From Paenibacillaceae bacterium (GTDB lineage: Bacteria > Bacillota > Bacilli > Paenibacillales > Paenibacillaceae), in NCBI GenBank assembly GCA_900766135.1, contig CAAFUF010000004.1, forward strand, positions 235,357 to 299,356: a DNA stretch of 64,000 nt, in the 5' to 3' direction. The stretch's first letter is position 1. Each line of letters begins with the position of its first letter. A model generated the notes under the pieces. That model saw nothing but the letters and a program-made list of their open reading frames with translations. It ran no database searches and was not told the DNA's origin. Positions 15,982-25,023 of this stretch are shown here, one piece after another. A program made the translations under genes and the position numbers.

Positions 15982-17786
15982 TCGTCTCCCCTTGTTTGTA
16001 GAGGTTGTTCTGAATCCGCATGATAAGGAATCGTCAGGGTTACCGTCGTCCCGCGGCCCGGGCTGCTGTCGATGTCGAGCCCGTAAGGGGGTCCGTAAAA
16101 GAGCCGGATCCGTTCATGGACATTCCGAAGTCCGATGGATACGCCTGAGAATACCTTGGAGGCGGGATGAGCCAAAGCCGCCCGCAAGGCCTTCAGCTTG
16201 TCCGGTTCCATGCCAGGCCCGTCATCGGAAATCGAAAACCGGATATGGTCGCCTTCCCGCCGCGCAGACACCTCGATGCGTACCACGCTCCGTCTCTCCT
16301 TGCCTAGCGCATGCACCATGATATTCTCGAGAATCGGCTGGAGCACGAAACGGATGATTGGGGCATCCATCAACTCGGATTGCACGTTGAACCGGGTTTT
16401 TAGCGAATCCTCGAATCGGAACTGCTGAATGTACAAGTAATTGTTCAGGTGGGCCAGCTCGGCCCCGATCGTCGATTCCATGTTCCCCTCATAAAAGCTG
16501 TAGCGGAACATATCGCCCAAGGCCCGGCACATCTCATGGATTTCGTAGTCCCCGGCCAAAACCGCCTTGCCGCCGATCGTCTGCAGCGTGTTGTAAAGAA
16601 AATGCGGGTTGATCTGCATCTGCAGGGCCAAGAACTGCGCTTCCTTGTTGCGTAGTTGCATTTTGTATTCCTTTTCGATCAATTCCTGAATCGTCCGGGT
16701 CATGAAGTTGAAGCTGGCGGTGAGTTCGGACAGGTCGTCATGCCAGCGATTCGTAGGCAGGGCGATGTCGAAGTTCCCTTTGCGAACGGCTTTCATCGCT
16801 TTCCCGAGAGATTGGATCGGCCTAGTGATGAACTGCTGGGCCAACAGGGAAAATGCCGCGATCACCAGCATGACCAAGGCCAGGGCCGCAACGGTAATGC
16901 TCAGCGTCGTTTGCCGGTTATGGGCGAGTTCTGTGCTGGGGTATACGATGCTGAGTCCGATATTCCCATGATCCAAAGGGGAGGTGCTTATTAAAAGTTG
17001 CCGGTCCTCCGTAAACTGGAGCACCTGTTCGTTGCTGTCGTTCAGCTCGGCGGGCAGCCGATACGGCCGGATCTCGCTATTGTAATTGGCATTCGTCCGG
17101 TAGAACGTTTCTCCCCTTCCGTTTTGCAGCGCGATCACGTTAGGTGCCCGGTTGTAGGTTTCCACTTTCTTCGCGAGGTCTTTGCCCAGCACATAAAACA
17201 ACAGGGTCCCGAATTTCTCGCGGTAAAACGGGTCGTAAATAGGCAGCGCATAGACAAAAAGATCCTGCCTGATCGCGGGATCCTTATACGTAAACATGAG
17301 GGAATGTTGAAACGGCAGCTTCACGACGTCGCCATAATGCGGCGTAGCCCGGTCCAGGGCGATCGCGTTGTAGCTGTCGGCACGGGACCAGCTGTCCCGC
17401 AGCGTATTATCGTTCCCGTACACCATGATTTTGATGATGTCCGCGTTGTTGCTCACCGTCAGCCGGTAATAGCTGGCCAGCGATTCCCGGACGTCGATGA
17501 TGTCGGCGTCGTTGTAATTGGTGCCGTATTCCATAAGATCGATCACCCGCTTAAAGCCGTAAACCTGAAGGGCGGATGTGGAAAAGCTGCGGAAATACTC
17601 GTCCAAGTAATCGGATAAGTACTCGGCATTCTGGTCCGAGCTGCGTACCATCGCCTGCTCCAAGGAACGGGTACTGTTCTGGTAAAAGAGATAGGACAGG
17701 ACCAGCAAGGGGACCAGCGAGATCAACACGGTGCTCCAGACGAGTTTGGCGCGGATGCTTTGGTTCATGAACAGTCGTTTGATCAT
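15978..17786 (-). CDS. YesM-type sensor histidine kinase
   Basis: 602 residues from the ATG encoding MIKRLFMNQ, chosen because AGGGGGAACCGAC precedes it; a start seven codons earlier lacks a site. Membrane spans lie at about 13-34 and 296-316. Between them is an extracellular Cache-like sensor. A HAMP segment (about 318-370) leads to the His_kinase domain with His395 in NPHFLYNT. The ATPase domain has QPILENIMVHAL and DDGPGM. It phosphorylates the YesN-type regulator encoded by the overlapping next gene, probably on binding sugar or sugar-loaded binding protein. Confidence 0.93.
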   Translation of the reverse strand: MIKRLFMNQSIRAKLVWSTVLISLVPLLVLSYLFYQNSTRSLEQAMVRSSDQNAEYLSDYLDEYFRSFSTSALQVYGFKRVIDLMEYGTNYNDADIIDVRESLASYYRLTVSNNADIIKIMVYGNDNTLRDSWSRADSYNAIALDRATPHYGDVVKLPFQHSLMFTYKDPAIRQDLFVYALPIYDPFYREKFGTLLFYVLGKDLAKKVETYNRAPNVIALQNGRGETFYRTNANYNSEIRPYRLPAELNDSNEQVLQFTEDRQLLISTSPLDHGNIGLSIVYPSTELAHNRQTTLSITVAALALVMLVIAAFSLLAQQFITRPIQSLGKAMKAVRKGNFDIALPTNRWHDDLSELTASFNFMTRTIQELIEKEYKMQLRNKEAQFLALQMQINPHFLYNTLQTIGGKAVLAGDYEIHEMCRALGDMFRYSFYEGNMESTIGAELAHLNNYLYIQQFRFEDSLKTRFNVQSELMDAPIIRFVLQPILENIMVHALGKERRSVVRIEVSARREGDHIRFSISDDGPGMEPDKLKALRAALAHPASKVFSGVSIGLRNVHERIRLFYGPPYGLDIDSSPGRGTTVTLTIPYHADSEQPLQTRGDE

Positions 17787-17826
17787 GTCGGTTCCCCCTG
17801 AGGTCATGGATAGTAAGTTTACAAAT

Positions 17827-18768
17827 TTAGATCAGGTTCACGTCCAGATGCCAGCGGTACACCCCGCGTGCCGGAACGATGGCGGCCTCGCCTCGGCCGA
17901 CGGCATGGGCGAGGTCGTCCATGCGGCCCGTGGCCGGTTCCAGGGCAATTTGGTAGTTGCCGCCGAACCCGCCGTAGTTGGCCCAGACGGCCAAGTACGG
18001 CACCCGGTCCGCAGGGAAGCGGAACGTCAGCGCCTCGCCGGTGGCGGGATCGCTGATCCCGGCAAAGCCGGCGCCGAGCCGGCCGGAGAAATAATATTTC
18101 TCCGCGAACCGGCCGGCATTGGGCTCCACCGTGCGCAGGTCGACCGGCCCTCCGGCCGCCTCGTGCGCCAGCGGCCAAGCGTGCTTGTCGCCGAACGACC
18201 CCAGCCTTCCTTCCGCGGAATAGGAAACTTCAATCTCTGTCAAATCGGCCGGTACGTGGAGCTTCATGCCCTCTCGTGCCTGCAGCAGCGGATGCGCCGC
18301 CCATAGGAAGGAGAAGGGGGCGCCCGACAGATTCGTAACGGCGTATTCGACGCGCAACGTGTCTTCGGCAGGAAAGGTATAGGCCTTCTCCAGGACGTAC
18401 GGAAATTGTACGCCGCCGATACGGCAGGTCAGGGCCGAGTTCGCGGCCTGATGCTCCCAGGCCCGGGACCAGACCTCCCCGTGGTCGGGGATCGCTCGGC
18501 CTTGCCAGGGCTCCTGCGGGTAGATGCCGACGTTGATGGCCGGGAACATTTCGTCCCAGCCGCTTTCGTCGCCGGCCGCGAAGGATGTGCCGTAACCCCC
18601 GTTCCCCAGCGGCTTATCGCTCCGCCACAGCCATTCGCGCCCGGTCTTGCGATTCTGCAGCGAAACGGCCTTGCCGCCAAGCTCCGGAATCACGGTGACC
18701 GCCATGAGGTCGGTTCCCCCCGTCCAGGCATCCCAAGCTTCCACTTGGGTCTTTCGCCATTCTATCAT
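17827..18768 (-). CDS. Aldose 1-epimerase-like (galactose mutarotase superfamily) protein
   Basis: 313 residues from the ATG encoding MIEWRKTQV, preceded by AGGAGTACGCGA. The fold-specific features are VTVIPELGGKAVSLQNRKTGREWLW near the N-terminus, WDEMFPAINVG, LWAAHPLLQ (a His in the position of a catalytic residue) and a C-terminal YQIALEPATG with a Glu. It would interconvert alpha and beta anomers of a hexose, a natural partner for galactose released by GH36. It ends 40 bp before the YesM gene and likely begins the same transcript. Exact substrate is unproven, since the family also includes sugar-phosphate epimerases and catalytically dead members. Confidence 0.75.
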   Translation of the reverse strand: MIEWRKTQVEAWDAWTGGTDLMAVTVIPELGGKAVSLQNRKTGREWLWRSDKPLGNGGYGTSFAAGDESGWDEMFPAINVGIYPQEPWQGRAIPDHGEVWSRAWEHQAANSALTCRIGGVQFPYVLEKAYTFPAEDTLRVEYAVTNLSGAPFSFLWAAHPLLQAREGMKLHVPADLTEIEVSYSAEGRLGSFGDKHAWPLAHEAAGGPVDLRTVEPNAGRFAEKYYFSGRLGAGFAGISDPATGEALTFRFPADRVPYLAVWANYGGFGGNYQIALEPATGRMDDLAHAVGRGEAAIVPARGVYRWHLDVNLI

Positions 18769-18882
18769 TCGCGTACTCCTCCTCCAACCGGATCGCTGTA
18801 AGGTGATATGTTGTTGAATTGCGGCTTGTGTCTTGCGCCTACTTGTCGCAGGTTGCCCCTCTATGCTACTGAGCTTGGATCG

Positions 18883-19067
18883 TCTAACGCTTGTCACCGA
18901 CGCTATTTGAGCAAAAAAGGGCGGATGTTGGATCTAACGCTTACCAGACACCTTATTTGCTCATTTTATAGTAAAAAGGGGGCTCAATCGCCCCCATAAG
19001 CATGCTGATCAGCGTTAGAGAATGATTAACGCCATTTATAGCCAAATAAGAGTTGTGGCAAGCGTTA
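18883..19067. repeat. Intergenic repeat family A (CTAACGCTT...TTATTTG units) in the gap 18769-19309
   Basis: Three diverged copies of a roughly 30-bp unit, CTAACGCTTGYCAC followed by CTTATTTG, lie at about 18883-18914 and 18933-18964 (plus orientation) and 19041-19067 (minus orientation). Further AGCGTTA/TAACGC fragments occur at 19011-19033. A GC hairpin (GGGGGC/GCCCCC, about 18978-18996) sits between them. No coding frame is credible here. The arrangement of direct and inverted copies could form long RNA or cruciform structures. Confidence 0.55.
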
Positions 19068-19099
19068 GCGCGAGTCCATTACTTAAAGTACATGTCTAT

Positions 19100-19309
19100 G
19101 CTTAGGCTAATGTTACTCCTACGCATGCACATACATTTACTCATTTGCAGTCACAATCACACTGACGCTCACGCTCGCATTTGTACGCACACGCCTATGT
19201 CTACACACACTCACGCTCATTCGCCCGACCTAGGCTAACCGATACTCATGCGCTAACCCTCTTGAACTTGCACGTATATGCGCACGCCTATATCTAAATC
19301 TACTTCTAT
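19100..19309. repeat. Low-complexity, C/A/T-rich tract downstream of the DUF5107 gene
   Basis: The plus strand is strikingly poor in G and full of short CAYAC, ACGCTCACGC and CTATATC runs with no reading frame. Nothing else is recognisable. It lies after the stop of the DUF5107-TPR gene (minus strand), where a transcript would be G/T-rich and little structured. Confidence 0.5.
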
Positions 19310-22300
19310 CTATACTCGGCACATCCGCCGGTGGATCATCGCGCCCTGGTGACTCGGCTCCATGGCCATCACCTCGTCGAACCGCTCGGCAGCTTCCTTC
19401 GCCTGGCCAAGGCCCAGCTTGCCAAGCCCCAGCATGAAGCGGCAGTGGATCCCGTTGCGTCTGTTCAAGTCGTCTTCGAAAACGAGGAAATCGGGGAGCG
19501 ACACGGCGAAGTAGTCGAATTCGACCTCATCGAACAGATGTTTCTCCGCATAGTCGACCAGTTTGTTGAACCGGCGTTTCGCTTCCTTCTCCACGCCTAA
19601 CTTCCGCCAAGCCAGCCCTTGATAGAAAATCATCTCCGGCGGCTGGTCGTTATAGTACATCGCGCCGGCCGGCTCCTCGAGCCCTTGCGAGGCGGCCTGC
19701 CAATATGGCGTCGCCAGTTCAAGCCGGCCTTGCCCTTCATAAGCGCAGCCCAGGTAATACAGGATGTCGTTCTCCTGTGCCCCGGTGAGCTTGCCTTCCC
19801 CGAGATTTTCCGGATAGACGAGCGCCCGCTCAAGCAGCTCGATCGCCCGTTCGCCGTTTCCGGCCTCCAGCGCTTGCTTCCCAAGCTCGACGAGGGCAAA
19901 CCGATATTGCCCGGTCACTTTGCCTTCGCCGCCCTCCCAAGGATGGAATTTCCGGGCTTCCAGCGCCCGCAAGGCTTCTTCGTGGCGGTTCAGCGTATTC
20001 TGCAGCGTGACGTATTCCAGATACAAATCGTCTCGCTTGCCCACCAGAGCGAGATGACGCTCCAGCGCCGCAAGCCGCTCCGCCGCCGGACGGCCTAGCT
20101 TCTTATAGAGCTGGTCCAATTCATAAAACACGCGGGCGTCGTCCGTGTTCAAGGCGAACGCCGTCTCCAGCGCTTCCCGCGCCGCGTCCGCATCGTCGCG
20201 CTTATTGAAATAAGCCAGCGCCAGATTGCGGTGCACGGTCGGGAACCCGGCGTCCGCCTTCCGGGAGGTCTCCCAGTGGGCGATCGCTTCGTCCGGGCGT
20301 TTCTTGTCGTACATCCAGTTGCCGAGGTAGTAATGCGCTTTGGCATCGCCCGGGTTTGCCTTGATCGCGCTTTGCAGCACGAGCAGATCCGTCAGGCTGT
20401 TCGGGAAGCAGTAATCCGCCGGCGCGGCGGCACCGGCTTGCCGGTGGCGCGCGGCCAATTCGCCGCGTCCGGCCCGTTCATGCGCATAGGCCAAGGTGTA
20501 ATGCAGCATCGGGTAAGCCGGCGTGTCCGCGTCCGGCGCGATCCGCTGCAGCACCTGCACGGCCTCGTCGTACAGGCCGAAGCCGAGGTAATCCGCGGCC
20601 AGCTGCAGGGCGTTATGCGCGTCGTCGCGCATCAACCGCCGGAGCTCGGCCAAGGCCGCAGCGCCCGAGGCCGCGTCGCCCAAGGCCAGCAGCGCGGCCC
20701 AGCGCTCATTCGCGGCGCCGAAGTCGGCCGGGTCGAGCGCCAGCGTCTCGTCGGCATAGCCGAGCGCTTCCGCCGGCCGCCCGAGCTTCCGCAGCAGCGC
20801 CGCTTTCAGATGCCGCGCCTTATAGTTGCGGCTATTGCGGATCAGCGAGCGGGTAACCAGCTCGAGCGCTTCCGCATAGCTGCCGCGGCCGCAGGCGATC
20901 GCCGCCAGCGAGAAGTAGCCGCTGTCCTGCCAGGCGGCGGACCAGACGGATTTGTAGAAGGCGGCAAACGCCTCTTCTTCCCGCCCTTGGAATTGCAACG
21001 CCAGCCCGAGCTGGTACAGCGCTTCGCTGTCGTAAGGGTTGGGGTTGCGCCAGGTCAGCGACTTCACCGCCATGCGGAAATGCGCCTCGGCCTCGGCGAA
21101 CCGGCCCCGGCGCAGCATCAGCGTGCCGTAGGCCACGTTGATGCGGATGTCTCCGGCGTCCCGCTTCAAGCCTTCCAGATAATACGCTTCCGGCTCGAAC
21201 GTGGCATGACGGTACTGCTCCAGATGAAGGCCGGCCAGATACAGCTGCTCGTTCGTTTTCAGCTCCTGCGGCTGGGGCAGCGGCTTAGCGGCTTCCGGCA
21301 CCTGCTCGATCGACGGCTTGGCCGGGCGATACGAAATCAGCAACCGTCCTTCGCTGTCGCGCACCGTCACGATCAGGTCATGCGGCTGGTCACCTTCATC
21401 GAGCGTGACAACCGATTTGTAGGTCGAGGCCGGCGACAGCCGCACGGCATCGGATACGTAAACCCGGCGTGCCCCCTTCAGCTCCACGACCGCCCCTTCA
21501 TAATCGGAGGTCGCATAAGCCAGCACCGTTGCCGTACGGGCCGTCTCGTCGACCTCGAGATTGACGGCCGCTTCGATCGACGCATTTTTTACGACGCCGA
21601 TATCTTTGTAGGGCATGAAATACTGCTTAAACGTCTTCTCTTCATACGGCTGCAACCAGGTGAAATCCGGCTGGTTGTCGGTGTACACCCCGGTCATCAG
21701 CTCAATGTACGGTCCGTCCTCGTCCGTCAGGTTGCGGTCCCACGCCTGGCCGAATTCGCCGTTCCCCCAAGTCCATTGCTTCTTCCCCGGGGAGATGTGA
21801 TGATTGGCCACATGCAGCAGGCCGGCTTGCACGCCGTGATCATACCCCCCGACGAAGTTGAAATCGGACTTGTAAGCCATGTAGGACGTAGGCACCGGGA
21901 TGTTTTTGTATCGGGAAATATCAACGCCCTCCGAATAATCCATCTTGTAATACGTGCCGGTAGCGAGCGGAAAACGCGAGACGTCCCGTTTGCCGTGGTC
22001 GAACACGGCGGTTACGTCCGGCGGAAACACGGACTGCGTATGGTCATTGACCGCCACGGCCGGGTTGGCCCACCACAGGAAGGTCTGGGGCTCCGGCGTC
22101 CGGTTGTACAGCTGCGCGGAGATTTCCAGATACGCCTTCCCTGGATACAGCGTAAATCCGGCCGTCATTTTCGTACCGTACATGCGGTCGATCTCGCTGA
22201 CCCAGACGGTGGCGCTGCCGTCCTCGCCTTGCTCCAGGCGGTATTCGACCGGGCCATAGGTGTTCGGCCGGTGGTGCTGCGGCCAGTTGAACTCGATGCC

Positions 22301-22669
22301 GCCGGAAATCCACGGCCCGGCCAGGCCGACCAGCGCCGGCTTGATGACCTGGTTGTAGTAAACGAAGTCGTAGTTATTCGTCTTGTCGAGCGCGCGGTAG
22401 ATTCGCCCGCCCAGCTCCGGCATGATTTCGATCCGAACGTACTCATTCTCCAAAATGGCCAGCCGGTAGCTGACCTCCTGCTTCTCGTCGTGAATTTTAT
22501 CGATCACCGGATGGGGGTAGACCCGTCCGGAACTGCCCTGATACACGCGTTTTTCCAAAAACATCGGGTTCTTGTCCGGCTCCCCGACCCCGTATGTCGG
22601 AATCAGCTTATCCTCTTCCCAGACCCTTGCCGCGGTCGGTTGTACGGCGTCTCGCTGCCGATCGTTCAT
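19310..22669 (-). CDS. DUF5107 domain protein with C-terminal TPR array
   Basis: 1119 residues. The first 400 or so form a DUF5107 domain, an aldose-epimerase-like beta-sandwich (LENEYVRIEIMPELGGRIY; SGGIEFNWPQHHRP). From about residue 490 to the end come a dozen or more tetratricopeptide repeats (for example YDSEALYQLGLALQFQGR and AKAHYYLGNWMYDKKRPD). No signal peptide or span is seen, so it is cytoplasmic. Proteins of this type sit near sugar-utilisation genes in Firmicutes and Bacteroidetes, but no reaction is established. It is divergent from an AraC regulator and separated from it by 121 bp, suggesting the regulator controls it. The ATG is preceded by GGGAGG. Confidence 0.8.
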   Translation of the reverse strand: MNDRQRDAVQPTAARVWEEDKLIPTYGVGEPDKNPMFLEKRVYQGSSGRVYPHPVIDKIHDEKQEVSYRLAILENEYVRIEIMPELGGRIYRALDKTNNYDFVYYNQVIKPALVGLAGPWISGGIEFNWPQHHRPNTYGPVEYRLEQGEDGSATVWVSEIDRMYGTKMTAGFTLYPGKAYLEISAQLYNRTPEPQTFLWWANPAVAVNDHTQSVFPPDVTAVFDHGKRDVSRFPLATGTYYKMDYSEGVDISRYKNIPVPTSYMAYKSDFNFVGGYDHGVQAGLLHVANHHISPGKKQWTWGNGEFGQAWDRNLTDEDGPYIELMTGVYTDNQPDFTWLQPYEEKTFKQYFMPYKDIGVVKNASIEAAVNLEVDETARTATVLAYATSDYEGAVVELKGARRVYVSDAVRLSPASTYKSVVTLDEGDQPHDLIVTVRDSEGRLLISYRPAKPSIEQVPEAAKPLPQPQELKTNEQLYLAGLHLEQYRHATFEPEAYYLEGLKRDAGDIRINVAYGTLMLRRGRFAEAEAHFRMAVKSLTWRNPNPYDSEALYQLGLALQFQGREEEAFAAFYKSVWSAAWQDSGYFSLAAIACGRGSYAEALELVTRSLIRNSRNYKARHLKAALLRKLGRPAEALGYADETLALDPADFGAANERWAALLALGDAASGAAALAELRRLMRDDAHNALQLAADYLGFGLYDEAVQVLQRIAPDADTPAYPMLHYTLAYAHERAGRGELAARHRQAGAAAPADYCFPNSLTDLLVLQSAIKANPGDAKAHYYLGNWMYDKKRPDEAIAHWETSRKADAGFPTVHRNLALAYFNKRDDADAAREALETAFALNTDDARVFYELDQLYKKLGRPAAERLAALERHLALVGKRDDLYLEYVTLQNTLNRHEEALRALEARKFHPWEGGEGKVTGQYRFALVELGKQALEAGNGERAIELLERALVYPENLGEGKLTGAQENDILYYLGCAYEGQGRLELATPYWQAASQGLEEPAGAMYYNDQPPEMIFYQGLAWRKLGVEKEAKRRFNKLVDYAEKHLFDEVEFDYFAVSLPDFLVFEDDLNRRNGIHCRFMLGLGKLGLGQAKEAAERFDEVMAMEPSHQGAMIHRRMCRV

Positions 22670-22689
22670 ATTGAATCCTCCCTTTCGTT

Positions 22690-22707
22690 GGTTGTAACGG
22701 TTGTAAC
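22690..22707. promoter_or_regulatory. Direct-repeat operator candidate in the divergent region
   Basis: GGTTGTAAC occurs twice head to tail (22690-22698, 22699-22707) between the DUF5107 gene and the AraC gene. Direct repeats are the usual binding pattern of AraC proteins. A weak plus-strand promoter (TTGACG at 22740) lies downstream of it. Confidence 0.45.
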
Positions 22708-22790
22708 CCCAATGTACCGCGGACCCGGAGGAATTCCAATTGACGAAATACGGGAGATGATGGACTATATTCTTATGAGGAGGGGATTCC

Positions 22791-23738
22791 GTGAACTATC
22801 CAATTCGCAAACCTGACGGCTTCGATGCGCAAAAGCTGTTCATTCAACCGGATTATATGCTGAAAGAACTGAACAATTCCGCACTGACCCGCCCGCTGTT
22901 CGTCAGCGATATCGGTTTTTTTCCGCACGCGCAGCACCACTTTCGGGAACGGCCGGATGGGGCGGACGCTCATATTTTTATCTATTGCGTGGAGGGTGAG
23001 GGATGGGTGGAATGGAGCGAGGAACCCGACGCCGGCAGATCAGGCCGCGTAGAAACGACGACAAGCAAAACGCCGCAGAACTACCTGCTCACGGAGCGTC
23101 AGCTAGCGGTCATCCCGGCGGGTACGCCGCATCGATATGGGGCGTCGGCCGACAAACCCTGGAGTATCTACTGGTTTCATCTTCAGGGCGAGGATACCGC
23201 CGCGCTGATTCGCACCTACGGCCTGGACCAGGGTGGCCCCGTCCGGCTGCCGCTCAGCGTGCATGCCCAGCTGCTGGAGCAGTTTGAGCAGTGTTACCGC
23301 CTGCTTTACGACAAGCACTATTCCCTCCCCGCACAAATCCATGTTGCCCAGACGATGCGCCACCTGCTCAGCAGCATCGGGCTCAGCGCCGAACGTTCGG
23401 CGCAGGACCGCAAACGCGAGCGTTACTTCGACGAGGCGGTCCGCTACATGACCGAACGGTTGACGGAGAGCGTCACGCTCCCCGAACTGGCGAAGCAGGT
23501 CGGGCTGTCGAAACAGCATCTCGTGTACCTGTTTAACCGCGAGGCGGGGCTCCCGCCGATCGAGTATTTTTTGCGGCTGAAAATGCAACGGGCCGGACAG
23601 CTTCTCGACCTCACCGGCTTAAGCGTCAAAGAGATCGCCGGTGCGGTCGGCCTGTCCGACCCGTATTATTTTTCGCGGCTATTCAAGAAAATCATGGGGT
23701 ACTCCCCGACCGAATACCGCCGCATTCCCAAGGGGTAA
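22791..23738 (+). CDS. AraC-family regulator with cupin sensor domain
   Basis: 315 residues from a GTG start preceded by GAGGAGGGGATTCC. The N-terminal cupin-like ligand domain (about 30-175) contains PDGADAHIFIYCVEGEGW and IPAGTPHRYGA. The C-terminal double helix-turn-helix (about 205-312) reads VTLPELAKQVGLSKQHLVYLF and LSVKEIAGAVGLSDPYYFSRLF, ending in the family motif MGYSPTEYRR. These regulators usually bind a sugar and activate a neighbouring gene, here plausibly the divergent DUF5107-TPR gene. Ligand is unknown. Confidence 0.9.
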   Translation: MNYPIRKPDGFDAQKLFIQPDYMLKELNNSALTRPLFVSDIGFFPHAQHHFRERPDGADAHIFIYCVEGEGWVEWSEEPDAGRSGRVETTTSKTPQNYLLTERQLAVIPAGTPHRYGASADKPWSIYWFHLQGEDTAALIRTYGLDQGGPVRLPLSVHAQLLEQFEQCYRLLYDKHYSLPAQIHVAQTMRHLLSSIGLSAERSAQDRKRERYFDEAVRYMTERLTESVTLPELAKQVGLSKQHLVYLFNREAGLPPIEYFLRLKMQRAGQLLDLTGLSVKEIAGAVGLSDPYYFSRLFKKIMGYSPTEYRRIPKG

Positions 23739-23770
23739 GCAAGCCGGCCCCGAGCCCCACGGCCCGGGCG

Positions 23771-24139
23771 TTATCCGCCGATGCGCATCAGGACCGCCTC
23801 GCGGGCCGCTTTCGTCAATCCGCCGAGCACCAGATCGTAGGAATGGTCGATCATGGCCCGCAAATCGTCCATCGGCAGGCTGCCGTCCGCCGTGACCGTA
23901 TTCCAGTGCTTCTTGTTCAGGTGATATCCCGGCTTCACGCATTCGTGCTGTTCCCGAAGATTGGCGGCGATCACGGGATCGCATTTCAAGGAGATGCTCG
24001 CCGCCCTATCGTCGGACGTTACGGGCAGCAAGGCGAACATCTTCCCCCCGACCTTCATAACCGTCGTCTCCGGACCGAAAGGATACTCCTGGACGGCCCC
24101 TTTTTTGGACAAACAATACGCAACCAGCTTTGGATACAA
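23771..24139 (-). CDS. MmcQ/YjbR family protein
   Basis: 122 residues, the full length of this family. It starts MYPKLVAYCLSKKGAVQEYPF and contains the conserved VMKVGGKMFALL, YHLNKKHWNTV and LIxxSYDLV-like segments (here MIDHSYDLVLGGL). The fold is a small alpha/beta double-wing related to CyaY and often called DNA-binding, but no molecular role is proven. It faces the AraC gene tail to tail with 32 bp between stops. It is a single-gene unit. Confidence 0.88.
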   Translation of the reverse strand: MYPKLVAYCLSKKGAVQEYPFGPETTVMKVGGKMFALLPVTSDDRAASISLKCDPVIAANLREQHECVKPGYHLNKKHWNTVTADGSLPMDDLRAMIDHSYDLVLGGLTKAAREAVLMRIGG

Positions 24140-24267
24140 GCCCCTTCCTCCTCACTCGCACAGGTTCTGGTGTTACTATATCATGGCGTCCATGCAAGGA
24201 AAAGCATCGTCACGAGTTCGCTTTGACCCGTTATATTCGGAGGGAATTTTCCTTTTGGGTTTTCGGA

Positions 24268-25023
24268 TTATGGCAGCTGCGCGTCGATCGCCGCGGCCAG
24301 CTCCTCATAGGTAGAGCCGCTCAGCAGCTTGCCGTTGACCATGAATTGCGGCGTGCCGTTAACGCCGTAATTGCCGGCGGTCTTGAAATCCTCTTTAACC
24401 GGAAGCAGATAGGCATGCTCCGCTAGGTCTTTTTGAAACCGTTCGAAATCGATGCCCTGAATGTTGTCCTTGACGAAATCAAGCAAGAAGGCCGGCGTCG
24501 CCCAGATTTGCGTTTCGTCGCCTTGATGCGCGTACAGCTTGCGCTTGAATTCCCAGAACTTCTCGTTCGACTGCGCATAGATCGCTTCGCCCGCCCCGGC
24601 GGCCATAATCGAATCCCGATCGATGAAGGCAAAGTTCATGAAATACAGCTCCGCTTTGCCGGTATCGAGATACTCCCGCTGGAACCGTTCCATGTAGGTC
24701 TCCTCCCACTTTCGGCAAGCGGGACATTTGAAATCGGCGAATTCGATGACTTTGACGGGGGCATCCCGGTTGCCGAGATGAGGCTGTTTCTCGTATTTCA
24801 GTCCTTCGGCATCGTAATCACCGCGGATCTCCGTATAATTAGGCAATCCGTTCAAGCGAGAAGCTACGGGATCGCCGTTCTTCCAGAGCAGGATCACGGC
24901 GGCCAATACGACGATCCCGGCAGCGATGAGAGTAATCACGAATTTGGCCGATCCCTGCTGTGCTTTTCCGGTTAGCTTCTTGCCGGAGGACCTCTTCGTT
25001 TTGCTGTTTTTCTTATTGGGCAT
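24268..25023 (-). CDS. Membrane-anchored DsbA-family thiol-disulfide oxidoreductase (copy 2)
   Basis: 251 residues. A Lys/Ser-rich head (1-27) is followed by one span (about 28-47, FVITLIAAGIVVLAAVIL) and a DsbA domain with CPAC in FADFKCPACRKW and cis-Pro loop NGTPQFMVNG. It matches copy 1 at 7699-8550 closely from LPNYTEI to the C-terminus, but has a shorter, different N-terminal head. Its ATG lies inside the last codons of the GH38 gene (11-bp overlap), so translation is probably coupled to a cytoplasmic mannosidase, an unusual pairing. No DsbB-like partner is nearby. Confidence 0.88.
   Translation of the reverse strand: MPNKKNSKTKRSSGKKLTGKAQQGSAKFVITLIAAGIVVLAAVILLWKNGDPVASRLNGLPNYTEIRGDYDAEGLKYEKQPHLGNRDAPVKVIEFADFKCPACRKWEETYMERFQREYLDTGKAELYFMNFAFIDRDSIMAAGAGEAIYAQSNEKFWEFKRKLYAHQGDETQIWATPAFLLDFVKDNIQGIDFERFQKDLAEHAYLLPVKEDFKTAGNYGVNGTPQFMVNGKLLSGSTYEELAAAIDAQLP

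Noticed and set aside
20231..22816. 861-codon open frame on the plus strand opposite the DUF5107-TPR gene
   Set aside because: It is a shadow frame in GC-rich DNA, with Arg/Gln/His/Pro-biased composition, no domain and no suitable ribosome site. The opposite strand has clear domains.
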